Below, piece by piece: positions 27,538-35,828 of a DNA stretch of 39,933 bases (position 1 is its first letter; every line of letters starts with the position of its first letter). The translations under genes and the position numbers were made by a program. Below the pieces are notes generated by a model, which saw only the letters and a program-made list of their open reading frames with translations, made no database searches and had not been told where the DNA came from. The DNA lies in the NCBI GenBank assembly GCA_937124585.1, contig CAKZKT010000164.1, forward strand, positions 1 through 39,933. Reading direction: 5' to 3'. The stretch comes from an uncultured Anaerolineae bacterium (lineage in GTDB: Bacteria; Chloroflexota; Anaerolineae; CG2-30-64-16).

Positions 27538-29010
27538 TCACCCTTTTTGTACTTCCCCGATCATAGACCATGGCCCAGCCCAGATGATGCGCACGTGGGC
27601 CAGTTTGCCGCGCCAGTCTGCTGCGTCGGCGAAGAAGACGAGCTTGTTGAGCCGGGTGCGGCCCCGCCATTTCCCTTTGTGCAGATCCTCAACCAACACC
27701 TCGACGGTCTGGCCCAGGAGCCGGCGGTTGATCTCGCCCACGACCTGCTCTTGGAGGCGATCCAGCGCCTCCCAACGTCGCTTTTTCTCCTCAGGCGGCA
27801 CATCATCGGCCATGCGCCGCGCGCTGACGGTGCCCGGCCGGGGCGAGTACATCGCCAGGTGCGCTTTGTCCAGCCGCAGTTCGGCCAGCAGGTCATAGGT
27901 GCGCTGAAATTGCTCGGCCGTTTCGCCCGGAAAGCCCACGATGATATCGGTGTGGATGGCCGCGCCCGGGATCAGCTCTCGGATGTGGCGCACCAGCCGG
28001 CGATACTCATCAGCCGTGTAGCCGCGCTTCATGTTGGCGAGCACTTCGTCGTCGCCCGCTTGCACCGGCACCTCGATCTGTTCGCACACTTTCGGCAGCT
28101 CGGCGACGGCCCGCAGGATGCGGTCGCTCATGTAGTTCGGGTGGCTGGTGAGGAAACGGATGCGCCACAGCCCTTCGATCTCGTGGACGGCGGCCAGCAG
28201 GTCGGCCAGGTCGGGCCGCTGGCCGGGGAAGTCCTTGCCGTAGCGGTCCACGATCTGCCCCAACAACGTTACCTCGCGCACGCCCTGGGCCACCAGCCCG
28301 TGCACCTCGGCCACGACCTCTGCCAGCGGCCGGCTGCGTTCGACCCCGCGGCGATAGGGGATGATGCAGAAGGTGCAGGCGTGCGAACAGCCGTAGACAA
28401 CCGGCACGTTGGCCGCGACGGGCGGATGGCCGTGCAGCGAGATGTGGCGGACGCTCTGGAGGACGGTGGGCAGGGGACCAGGGGCTGAGGGCAGAGGGCT
28501 GGGAGCCAGGGGCTGGAGGGCGTCCGGCTCGGGCGTCCAGTCTTCAACATCCACCAGGCCGATGGCAGCGGCTTCCGGGCTGCCGTAGTCCTGGAAGGCG
28601 TGCCGCGCGGCTGTCCATTCTTCCTCGAGTGTCTTCGCCTCGTCCTCGATCTGCGCTTCCCGCGATTGGAGATAGCCGATCAGCGGGCCGGGCTCGGAAG
28701 GCGGCATGAAGACGTCCACGAACGGAAAACGCTGCCGCAGGGCCGGGTTCGGCTTGATCCCCACCAGGCAGCCCATCAGCGCGATGACGCGCTGTGGGTC
28801 GCGTTCTTTCAACGGTTTCAGCGCCCACAGATGGCCCACCGCGCGATCTTCGGCGCTTTGGCGCACCACGCAGGTGTTGAGCACGATCACGTCGGCCTGT
28901 CTGGGGTCGTTGGTGGGCGCGTAGCCGAGGGCGTCCAGCTCGGCCGCCACGCGTCCCGAATCGGCTTCGTTCATCTGGCAGCCGATGGTCCAGATATGAT
29001 AGCGTTTCAT
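27538..29010 (-). CDS. miaB: MiaB-like tRNA methylthiotransferase (radical SAM)
   Basis: 490 residues. The family adds a methylthio group to N6-modified adenosine-37 of tRNA. The N-terminal UPF0004 domain has Cys11, Cys47 and Cys81 for one [4Fe-4S] cluster. The radical SAM motif CSHACTFC gives Cys208, 212 and 215. IIVGFPGET and DKAHLAMYSPRPGT are typical of MiaB, and a C-terminal TRAM domain covers about 425-490 (GQTVEVLVEDLHKGKWRGRT). It is about 45 residues longer than usual, because of an insert around 112-190 whose Pro/Leu-rich part (residues 164-182) is encoded by a period-7 repeat. Last gene of a leftward run after uvrA and the CBM9-like gene. Confidence 0.9.
   Translation of the reverse strand: MKRYHIWTIGCQMNEADSGRVAAELDALGYAPTNDPRQADVIVLNTCVVRQSAEDRAVGHLWALKPLKERDPQRVIALMGCLVGIKPNPALRQRFPFVDVFMPPSEPGPLIGYLQSREAQIEDEAKTLEEEWTAARHAFQDYGSPEAAAIGLVDVEDWTPEPDALQPLAPSPLPSAPGPLPTVLQSVRHISLHGHPPVAANVPVVYGCSHACTFCIIPYRRGVERSRPLAEVVAEVHGLVAQGVREVTLLGQIVDRYGKDFPGQRPDLADLLAAVHEIEGLWRIRFLTSHPNYMSDRILRAVAELPKVCEQIEVPVQAGDDEVLANMKRGYTADEYRRLVRHIRELIPGAAIHTDIIVGFPGETAEQFQRTYDLLAELRLDKAHLAMYSPRPGTVSARRMADDVPPEEKKRRWEALDRLQEQVVGEINRRLLGQTVEVLVEDLHKGKWRGRTRLNKLVFFADAADWRGKLAHVRIIWAGPWSMIGEVQKG
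28468..28516 (-). repeat. Period-7 repeat read in frame inside the miaB-like gene
   Basis: Seven 7-bp words in register on the + strand: GGGCAGG, GGACCAG, GGGCTGA, GGGCAGA, GGGCTGG, GAGCCAG, GGGCTGG. On the coding strand they give a Pro/Leu/Ser/Ala-rich stretch (residues about 165-182) between the N-terminal cluster domain and the radical SAM domain. Elsewhere in the window this kind of repeat is intergenic. Confidence 0.8.
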
Positions 29011-29038
29011 CTGTCCGTGTTCACCGTGTCAGGGATCG

Positions 29039-29860
29039 TCACAGGTCCTCGACGCAGGTGTGCGAGAACCGGACGCGCGGCCAGCGGTCTGGCAGGTGCG
29101 TGTCGTAGACGCCGTGGCTTTTCATGGCCCAGGCCGGATGCGGGGTGATCTCGACCCCGCCGGCCAGCAGTTTCTCGAAGCGACCAAAGAAGATGCGCCA
29201 GGTGTCGCCGTTCTGCGGCGGCAGCGACCGGCCGTTTGCCAGCCAGGCCATGCCGGCCCAGGGAAAGGCGATCTCGACCGTCCAGCCGCGGTCCACGGTC
29301 GTCGGGTCGTTGAGCACGCCGTCTACGAACACTGCGGACCGGAGGCCGGGGAAATCCCAGTCGAGGAACGCCCAGCGCAGCCCGCGCGGATGCGTGCCCC
29401 ACCAGAAGCTTTCGGGCCGGCGGTCGTAGTCTCCGCCGAAGGTGACCGCCTTGCGGCCGAGGACGTCGAACTCCGGCACGTCGAAGCGGCTGCCACGCGT
29501 GTACGCATCGCGCCAGATGAAGAACACCTCGTAGATGGTGTTCAGCGCGTTGACCTCGAACTCGTAGTAACAGTCGCCGCCGTCAATGAACACCTCGACG
29601 TCGTTTTCCTGGAAGATGATGGCGTCCCGTTCGGTGTGCTGGGCGGCGACGAACGGCTCCTCGATCCAGAAGCCGACGTAGAACGCCTCGTCGTCCCACA
29701 GGGCTGCCACGCGCGTGTCGAAGAAGCCGGGCGCGCCGGTGGCCATGTCCATGAAGCGGGCCGACCGCGGCGTTTTGAGCCAGGCCGCCTCGTCCAGGTG
29801 GCCGTCTACGCGTAGCGGCGTACGCGTACGATAACAGATGTAGTCGGCGGTCTCAGTCAT
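29039..29860 (-). CDS. CBM9-like carbohydrate-binding family protein
   Basis: 273 residues. [27 protein letters not shown] is the usual start of family 9-type modules (DOMON/CBM9-like beta-sandwich), with [51 protein letters not shown] and [12 protein letters not shown] following as expected. Such proteins bind sugars when secreted, but no signal peptide is present, so it seems cytosolic and its ligand is unknown. Its ATG overlaps the uvrA stop by ATGA, so translation is coupled to uvrA. The pairing with a repair gene has no obvious biochemical reason. Confidence 0.85.
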   Translation of the reverse strand: MTETADYICYRTRTPLRVDGHLDEAAWLKTPRSARFMDMATGAPGFFDTRVAALWDDEAFYVGFWIEEPFVAAQHTERDAIIFQENDVEVFIDGGDCYYEFEVNALNTIYEVFFIWRDAYTRGSRFDVPEFDVLGRKAVTFGGDYDRRPESFWWGTHPRGLRWAFLDWDFPGLRSAVFVDGVLNDPTTVDRGWTVEIAFPWAGMAWLANGRSLPPQNGDTWRIFFGRFEKLLAGGVEITPHPAWAMKSHGVYDTHLPDRWPRVRFSHTCVEDL

Positions 29861-32800
29861 CGTGATTCCACAGGCTCCTTTTCTTTGGCCCGCGCTGCGA
29901 TCACCTCGCTCGGCTGCAGCGCCTCGTGGCCGGCCAGGATCGGCCGCAGAAACTGGCCGGTGTACGACTTTTCGACGCGCGCGACCTGCTCCGGCGTGCC
30001 CTCGGCGATCACCCAGCCGCCCGCATCGCCGCCCTCCGGGCCCAGGTCAATGATCCAGTCCGCGCATTTGATGACGTCCAGGTTGTGTTCGATCACCACC
30101 ACTGTGTTGCCCTGATCTACCAGCCTCTGGAGCACGGCCAGCAGCTTCTGGACGTCGTCGAAGTGGAGGCCGGTCGTCGGCTCGTCCAGGATGTAGAAGG
30201 TCTTGCCGGTGGCTCGCCGGCTCAGCTCCTTGCTCAGCTTGACGCGCTGCGCCTCGCCGCCGGAGAGGGTGGTGGCCGGTTGTCCCAGCCGGATGTAGCC
30301 CAGGCCCACCTCCTGCAGGGTGATCAGCTTGTTGCGGATGTTCGGGATGTGTTGGAAGAACATCAGCGCCTCATCCACGGTCATGTCGAGCACATCGGCG
30401 ATGCTCTTGCCCTTGTATTTGATCTCCAGCGCTTCCCGGTTGTAGCGTCGGCCGTGACATACTTCGCAGGGCACGTATACGTCGGGCAGGAACTGCATCT
30501 CGATACGGATGATGCCGTCGCCCTGACAGGCTTCACAGCGGCCGCCCTTCACGTTGAAGCTGAAGCGGCCCGCTTTGTAGCCGCGCATCTTGGCCTCGGG
30601 CAATGAGGCGAACAGATCGCGGATTTCGGTGAACAGGTTGGTGTAGGTTGCCGGGTTCGAGCGCGGGGTGCGGCCGATGGGCGACTGGTCAATGTCCACC
30701 ACTTTGTCGAGGTTTTCGATGCCTTCGATGCCACCGTGTTTGCCGGGCCGGTCCTTCGCCCGATACATGGCCTGGTTGAGCGCTTTGTAGAGCACCTCGT
30801 TGACCAGGGATGACTTGCCGCTTCCGCTGACGCCGGTGACGCAGATGAACTTGCCGAGCGGGAAGCGGACGTCAACGTGCTTGAGGTTGTTTTCGGCGGC
30901 ATCGCGCACGATCAGGTATTCGCCGTTGCCGGGCCGGCGCTCCTTGGGGATCTGGATGCGTTTCTCGTCGCGCAGGTATTGGGCGGTCAGGCTGTCGGCA
31001 CAGGCCATGAAGTCGGCTGTGGGCGCCGAGCAGACGACGTGGCCGCCGTTCTCGCCCGCGCCCGGCCCCAGGTCCACGATCCAGTCGGCCGCGCGCATCG
31101 TCTCCTCGTCGTGCTCGATCACCAGCACGGTGTTGCCCAGATCGCGCAGGTCGAGCAGCGTCCGGATCAGCCGGGCGTTGTCCCGCTGGTGCAGGCCGAT
31201 GCTGGGCTCGTCCAGGATGTAAAGCACGCCCATGAGCTGCGAGCCGATCTGAGTCGCCAGGCGGATGCGCTGCGCCTCGCCGCCGGAGAGGGTGGCCGCC
31301 ATCCGATCCAGGGTCAGGTAGTCCAGGCCCACGTCCATCAGGAAGCGCAGTCGTGCATGCAGTTCTTTGAGGATCTGCCGCGCGATAGTGTATTCGCGCT
31401 GGCTGAGCGGAGAGCCGGCCGGCACCTGCTCGGCCGAGCCGACGATGCGCGAGATATGCGGTGCGGTGCGTGCGCCGTTGTTGCCGTTTGTGTTCTCTCC
31501 CACGCCCGCCAGCCACTCAATCCAGCGCACCGCCTCGGTGATCGAAAAGTGGCTCGCCTGGTCAATGTTGTAGCCGGTGATCGTGACTGCCAACGCCTCG
31601 GGGCGAAGTCGTTTGCCGCCGCAGGTCGGGCAGGGCCGGCTGGTCATGTAGCGCTCGAGCTCGCTGCGGATGTACTCGGAGGTGGTCTCCCGATAGCGGC
31701 GCTGCAGGTTCGGGATGACTCCCTCGTAGCTGGTCTGGAAGCGACGATCGTGCCCTTCATTATTTGTATAGTTCACAAAAATCGTGTCGCCCTTTTTCCC
31801 GCCGTAGAGGATGATGTCCATCTGGTGCTTGCTGAGCTCGCCTACGGGCACATCGAAGGGGATGTGATAGTGGCGGGCCACAGCTTCGAGCATCGAATGG
31901 TAGATCGTCTGCGTCTCCCGATCCCAGGGCTTGATGGCGCCGTCAGCCAGGCTCTTGCTTCGGTCCGGCACGATCAGGTCGGGGTCGAATTCCATCTGGC
32001 TGCCGAGGCCGGTGCAGGTGGGGCAGGCGCCGTGCGGGCTGTTGAAGCTGAAGGTGCGCGGCTCGATCTCCGGCAGGCTGATCCCGCAGACCGGGCAGGC
32101 AAACCGTTCAGAGAAGAGGCGATCCCTCGGCTGGCCGGCGTCGGTCACATCCGACACGAAGACCACGCCGCCTCCCAGGCGCAGCGCGGTCTCGACCGAA
32201 TCGGCCAGCCGCGAGCGCAGCTCGTCAGCTTCGGACGTCGTGCCTGGCCGTCGGATCACCAGCCGATCCACCACGGCCTCGATGGTGTGGTTTTTGTAGC
32301 GGTCGAGATCGGGTGGGTTTTCGGCTTCGTACATCTGGCCGTCCACGCGCACGCGCACGAAGCCTGCCTTGCGCACGTCTTCGAAGATGGCCTTGTGCTC
32401 GCCCTTGCGATCCATCACCAGGGGGGCCAGGATGAGCAGCCGGCTGCCTTCGGGGTATTCCAGAATGGTGTCCACCATCTGCTGGACGGTCTGCGCGCTG
32501 ATCGGCCGGCCGCATTTGTGGCAGTGTGGGATGCCGATGCGGGCATATAACAGGCGCAGGTAGTCGTAGATTTCGGTGATGGTGCCCACGGTCGAGCGCG
32601 GATTGCGCGAGGCGCCACGCTGGTCAATCGAGATCGCCGGGCTCAGCCCTTCGATCTGATCTACGTCCGGCTTTTCCATCAGGCCGAGGAACTGGCGGGC
32701 GTAGGCTGACAACGACTCGACATAACGTCGCTGTCCTTCCGCGTAGATCGTATCGAAGGCCAGTGACGACTTGCCCGAGCCGGATAGACCTGTGATGACG

Positions 32801-32886
32801 ATCAGTTTGTCGCGCGGCAGTTCCAGGTTGATGTTTTTGAGATTGTGCTCGCGTGCGCCGCGCACGATGAGCTTGTCTTGAGGCAT
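29857..32886 (-). CDS. uvrA: Excinuclease ABC subunit A
   Basis: 1009 residues, longer than the usual 940. UvrA finds bulky DNA lesions and loads UvrB. Two ABC ATPase modules: Walker A GLSGSGKS (33-40) and GVSGSGKS (near 684), signatures [11 protein letters not shown] and [11 protein letters not shown], and [13 protein letters not shown] and [13 protein letters not shown]. Zinc sites have CHKC, CPVC/CPTC, CPTC and CEAC/CEVC pairs. An insert of about 33 residues ([17 protein letters not shown] and on) follows [18 protein letters not shown] precedes the ATG. A promoter, TTGCGG-17-TATACT, stands upstream. Confidence 0.98.
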   Translation of the reverse strand: MPQDKLIVRGAREHNLKNINLELPRDKLIVITGLSGSGKSSLAFDTIYAEGQRRYVESLSAYARQFLGLMEKPDVDQIEGLSPAISIDQRGASRNPRSTVGTITEIYDYLRLLYARIGIPHCHKCGRPISAQTVQQMVDTILEYPEGSRLLILAPLVMDRKGEHKAIFEDVRKAGFVRVRVDGQMYEAENPPDLDRYKNHTIEAVVDRLVIRRPGTTSEADELRSRLADSVETALRLGGGVVFVSDVTDAGQPRDRLFSERFACPVCGISLPEIEPRTFSFNSPHGACPTCTGLGSQMEFDPDLIVPDRSKSLADGAIKPWDRETQTIYHSMLEAVARHYHIPFDVPVGELSKHQMDIILYGGKKGDTIFVNYTNNEGHDRRFQTSYEGVIPNLQRRYRETTSEYIRSELERYMTSRPCPTCGGKRLRPEALAVTITGYNIDQASHFSITEAVRWIEWLAGVGENTNGNNGARTAPHISRIVGSAEQVPAGSPLSQREYTIARQILKELHARLRFLMDVGLDYLTLDRMAATLSGGEAQRIRLATQIGSQLMGVLYILDEPSIGLHQRDNARLIRTLLDLRDLGNTVLVIEHDEETMRAADWIVDLGPGAGENGGHVVCSAPTADFMACADSLTAQYLRDEKRIQIPKERRPGNGEYLIVRDAAENNLKHVDVRFPLGKFICVTGVSGSGKSSLVNEVLYKALNQAMYRAKDRPGKHGGIEGIENLDKVVDIDQSPIGRTPRSNPATYTNLFTEIRDLFASLPEAKMRGYKAGRFSFNVKGGRCEACQGDGIIRIEMQFLPDVYVPCEVCHGRRYNREALEIKYKGKSIADVLDMTVDEALMFFQHIPNIRNKLITLQEVGLGYIRLGQPATTLSGGEAQRVKLSKELSRRATGKTFYILDEPTTGLHFDDVQKLLAVLQRLVDQGNTVVVIEHNLDVIKCADWIIDLGPEGGDAGGWVIAEGTPEQVARVEKSYTGQFLRPILAGHEALQPSEVIAARAKEKEPVESR

Positions 32887-32930
32887 AGTGTTTCCTTCAA
32901 ATCATCCGATAGAACAAATGTGTGACTCGG

Positions 32931-32959
32931 AGTATAGCACATTGCCCGGTAATCCGCAA
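32931..32959 (-). promoter_or_regulatory. uvrA proximal promoter
   Basis: Read leftward: TTGCGG (32954-32959), a 17-bp spacer and TATACT (32931-32936). Transcription would begin near 32924, about 38 bases before the ATG. The -35 touches the palindrome at 32960. No clear LexA box is seen. Confidence 0.65.
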
Positions 32960-32994
32960 CGCGCAACGTTGCGCGCGCAGGCGCGATGCCTGCG
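32960..32994. promoter_or_regulatory. Adjacent palindrome and hairpin upstream of the uvrA -35
   Basis: A 16-bp perfect palindrome CGCGCAACGTTGCGCG (32960-32975) abuts the uvrA -35. It is followed at once by a 7-bp hairpin CGCAGGC-GCGAT-GCCTGCG (32976-32994). A position next to the -35 fits an operator or activator site, but the protein is unknown. The core AACGTT recalls the heptamer words at 654-688. Bases 32887-33235 hold no gene; this element, two promoters and two hairpins are all I see there. Confidence 0.4.
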
Positions 32995-33064
32995 GCGGAG
33001 GTCAGAGCCGGTTGTGCGTCATGCTCCATCCGCCCGCGACGCGATTTGCTGGCAGCAACAGATT

Positions 33065-33073
33065 ATTATACCA
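33065..33073 (-). promoter_or_regulatory. Possible distal extended -10 promoter toward uvrA
   Basis: Read leftward: TGGTATAAT, an extended -10 identical to that of the restriction-modification operon at 3294. It would give a leader of about 170 bases that includes the palindrome and hairpin at 32960-32994. No -35 is visible. Confidence 0.3.
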
Positions 33074-33157
33074 CTGGCGAGGATGAACGGTGGAATTTGG
33101 GTAGAGGTGATGCAAGGGCCGGCCGGCTAACCCGAAAATCGCAGTCCAACCAATCGG

Positions 33158-33180
33158 CCGGCCGACCCATCGTCGGCCGG
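33158..33180. terminator. 9-bp GC hairpin downstream of the dynamin-like gene
   Basis: CCGGCCGAC, loop CCATC, GTCGGCCGG. It is 56 bases beyond the stop of the leftward dynamin-like gene. No T run follows, so termination is only a guess. Confidence 0.35.
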
Positions 33181-33202
33181 ACCTGACGGCCCACGTCCAG
33201 AG

Positions 33203-33232
33203 AAGGCGATTGCCGGATCATCTTCTCGCCTT
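33203..33232 (-). terminator. 7-bp hairpin directly after the dynamin-like gene
   Basis: AAGGCGA (33203-33209), a 16-base loop and TCGCCTT (33226-33232), four bases beyond the stop codon. No T run on the leftward strand. It could pair in the 3' end of the mRNA. Confidence 0.3.
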
Positions 33233-33235
33233 TCA

Positions 33236-34990
33236 TCACAGCTGGACGATCTGCTCGGCCAGATCGTCCAGGGCGCGCACCGTTTCGTTGAGATCTTTCT
33301 CGGCTGTGGTCACCGCGATCTCCTGCGCCTCCACGAACTGCGTGTAGGGCTGGAGCGCCTCGCGCAGGCGCCGCACCGACCGCGCCAGCTCGCGCTCGAA
33401 TTGCTCGCTGAGCGCCCGGCTGAGCTGGTCGCGCAGGTTGGTGATTTTGGCTTGCAGTTCCTTTTGCGCGCGGCGGCGTCGGGCCGGGATGACGTATAGG
33501 CCGAGCGCGGCCACTGCGCCGGCCGCCAGCAGGCCGGTGACATCGGCCACCGTGACGGCCAGCACTTTGACCAGTAGCGCGCCCAGGCCGATGGCGCCGG
33601 CCTCGACGATGGCGGTCTGCGCAACCGCGATCTGGAGCGATTCGGCCAGGTTGCGCGCCTCGGCCGCGTGGTCATAGGCCGCCACGGCTGCACGCGCGGC
33701 CTGGCCGACCGACTCCAGCAGCGCCCGCCGGCTGGCTTCGAAGCCTGGCTTGCCCCGGAGCGAAGCCGGGCCATGGTCGGGCCGGCGGCTGCTGCGTTGG
33801 CCGACGATCTCGGCAATCTGTTGCCACTGCGCGTGATCCTGATCCACCAGCCAGTCAATCAGTTCCTGCGTGCGGGCTTCCACCTGGCTCGCAGCGTCGG
33901 CCACTACGGTGCGCTCGAAAAGCGCGCTGATGCGGTCGGCGTTCACCAGATCGAGGATACGGCTCAGACGGATCGTCTCATCGAAAAAGCGGTCCCCACG
34001 CTCGGCCATCGCGTAGAGGGCGTTGTCCACATGGCTCAGGTGATATTTGAAATCGCGGCGCATTCCCTCCTGATAGGCTGCGAGCTGCGCCTCGATAGCC
34101 CGCGTGACCGCGAGATCTTCATGCAGCAACGCGCGGCGTGCGGCAACGGTCTCCAGATAGCGTTTGGCCAGCCGCTGCGCCACGCCCAGGGGATTGGCCA
34201 GCTTCAGCCGCAGACGCTGGCGTTCGTCGAGCGTCCGCAGGATGTGCGTCTCGAGCGGCTCAAAGCGGCTGGCGACCCACCAGCGTGTGCGCTCGTCGGC
34301 ATCTATCGTTTCTTTGGCCAGCTGCGCCAACCGCGCTGAAATCGGATAGATGGTCGGGTTGCGGCCCAACAGCTCGCGGCCGTTGACCTGCACGAAGTTT
34401 ACGATCCGCTCCACATCCGCATCGCTCTGCAGGATGTCAATCTTGTTGATGACGAAGATGACCTTCTTGCCCCATTCGCGGATGCGTTGGAGAAACGCGC
34501 GCTCGCTCTCGCTGAAGGGCCGGTCGGCCGAGGTGATGAAGAGGATCAGGTCGGCCCGGGGCACGAACGACTCGGTGATCTGCTGATGCTGGCGCAGGAT
34601 GGCATTGACGCCAGGTGTGTCCACGATGTTCACATCGCGCAGCCAATCGAGGGGATAGGTGACCACGGCAACGTCGCCGGCCGGCGGCTCATCGGCGGGC
34701 TGCAGCTCGCCATACTTGAGCAGCGTGATCTGCGTGGTCGTCGGGGTCACCCCTTCGGTCAGGATGCGGCGACCGAGCAGCGCATTGATGAACGCGGATT
34801 TGCCGGCATTGAACTCACCGACGACGACCAGCAGGAAGAGCTCGTCCAGTTGCAGGATCGCCCGATCGAGCAGCGCCATGTCTGCCGACGAGGCATCGAG
34901 CGCGGTGAGCGGCCGGCGCAACGCCAGCAATTCCCGGCGTTCGGCCTGCAGAATTTGCTCCTGAGATTCGGTTAACACACGATAAAACAC
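33236..34990 (-). CDS. Bacterial dynamin-like GTPase
   Basis: 584 residues from a GTG at 34990, which has AAAGGAG eight bases before it; an ATG at 35014 lies upstream of that ribosome site. G1 GEFNAGKS (58-65), G2 Thr in TPTTTQ, G3 DTPG (124-127) and G4 NKID (182-185) define a dynamin-family GTP-binding domain. A long helical, partly coiled-coil stalk follows, then a hydrophobic hairpin near 455-505 (VEAGAIGLGALLVKVLAV and TGLLAAGAVAALGLYVIPA) and a C-terminal helical segment. Such proteins reshape or fuse membranes; some bacterial members protect against phage or membrane damage. The gene follows yigZ by 55 bases and probably shares its promoter. Confidence 0.9.
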   Translation of the reverse strand: MFYRVLTESQEQILQAERRELLALRRPLTALDASSADMALLDRAILQLDELFLLVVVGEFNAGKSAFINALLGRRILTEGVTPTTTQITLLKYGELQPADEPPAGDVAVVTYPLDWLRDVNIVDTPGVNAILRQHQQITESFVPRADLILFITSADRPFSESERAFLQRIREWGKKVIFVINKIDILQSDADVERIVNFVQVNGRELLGRNPTIYPISARLAQLAKETIDADERTRWWVASRFEPLETHILRTLDERQRLRLKLANPLGVAQRLAKRYLETVAARRALLHEDLAVTRAIEAQLAAYQEGMRRDFKYHLSHVDNALYAMAERGDRFFDETIRLSRILDLVNADRISALFERTVVADAASQVEARTQELIDWLVDQDHAQWQQIAEIVGQRSSRRPDHGPASLRGKPGFEASRRALLESVGQAARAAVAAYDHAAEARNLAESLQIAVAQTAIVEAGAIGLGALLVKVLAVTVADVTGLLAAGAVAALGLYVIPARRRRAQKELQAKITNLRDQLSRALSEQFERELARSVRRLREALQPYTQFVEAQEIAVTTAEKDLNETVRALDDLAEQIVQL

Positions 34991-35045
34991 CGACCACACT
35001 CCTTTGCGCCGCATGAGATCGCGGCCGCCCGCGCCGACGGTCGCG

Positions 35046-35669
35046 CTATCCTTCTCCGCCCACGACCTCGATCTGGCCGTGGCTCAGCGCGATCAGCGCG
35101 GCGGCCAGGTCGCTGGCGCGATCACTCGGCGCGCGCAGCTGCCACGTGACGTCGGCCGTGTAGACCTGCGAGATGATCCACGCCTCATACTCCTTGACCA
35201 GTCTTGCCACCGGCGTGACCCAGTGATAGGGGCCAACCGCGAGCAGGTCGGTGTACGCGATCTTCTGGCGGAGCGGCAACGCAGTTAACACGGCTTTCAC
35301 ACCGCCGCTGTAGGCCCGCACCAGGCCGGCCGTGCCCAGCTTGATCCCGCCGAAGTAGCGCGTGGCGACCACGGCAATGTCGCCGATGCCGCTGCCCAAC
35401 AGCACCGCCAGCATGGGCCGGCCGGCCGTGCCGCCGGGTTCGCCGTCGTCGCTCATGCCGATCTGGCCCGTATCGCCCGGCGGCCCGACCACGAACGCGT
35501 AGCAGTTATGCGTGGCGTCGGCGAACTCAGCGCGCATCTCGGCCAAGAATGCGCGGGCCTCTTCGACCGTGGCGGCCGGCCCCGCAGTCGTGATAAAACG
35601 CGAGCGCAGGATAGTTTCTTCCACGCGTGCCTGGCCGGCCGGCACCGGGTAACGGCTCTTCGTTGACAA
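35046..35669 (-). CDS. yigZ: YigZ/IMPACT family protein
   Basis: About 207 residues. The N-terminal UPF0029/IMPACT domain has ILRSRFITTAGP, HNCYAFVVG, SDDGEPGGTAGRPML and VVATRYFGGIKLGTAGLVRAYS. A small ferredoxin-like C-terminal domain follows (DLLAVGPYHWV to the end). The family is conserved and linked to ribosome or translation control; no enzymatic activity is sure. An ATG at 35702 overlaps the promoter -10 and would lie before the transcript, so TTG at 35669, preceded by GAGGG, is preferred; this start is inference. The gene is divergent from the C11 peptidase gene. Confidence 0.88.
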   Translation of the reverse strand: MSTKSRYPVPAGQARVEETILRSRFITTAGPAATVEEARAFLAEMRAEFADATHNCYAFVVGPPGDTGQIGMSDDGEPGGTAGRPMLAVLLGSGIGDIAVVATRYFGGIKLGTAGLVRAYSGGVKAVLTALPLRQKIAYTDLLAVGPYHWVTPVARLVKEYEAWIISQVYTADVTWQLRAPSDRASDLAAALIALSHGQIEVVGGEG

Positions 35670-35702
35670 TCGCTCGCCCTCGCATGACAGTTTTCGTGCC
35701 AT

Positions 35703-35732
35703 AGTATACCAGCACAGCGCACTTCGTCCCAA
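35703..35732 (-). promoter_or_regulatory. Promoter of the yigZ-dynamin pair
   Basis: Read leftward: TTGGGA (35727-35732), an 18-bp spacer and TATACT (35703-35708), with transcription expected near 35696. It lies back to back with the rightward promoter at 35763, 30 bases apart, so the two could share regulation. Confidence 0.5.
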
Positions 35733-35762
35733 GAAACGTGTTCCCTGCCCTGTCCTGTGCCA

Positions 35763-35792
35763 TTGGCTGTCATATGGGATGCATGCTATAAT
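35763..35792 (+). promoter_or_regulatory. Promoter of the C11-CHAT protease operon
   Basis: TTGGCT (35763-35768), an 18-bp spacer and TATAAT (35787-35792) with an extended TGC before it. Transcription would begin near 35799, 30 bases before the ATG. Confidence 0.6.
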
Positions 35793-35828
35793 GGGCGCCG
35801 AACAATTCCGCCGTGGAAGGAGCAGCAG

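Noticed and set aside
32908-32925. LexA/SOS box at uvrA
   Set aside because: Only a GAAC half site (GAACAAATGTGT) is seen; the second half of GAAC-N4-GTTC has two mismatches.
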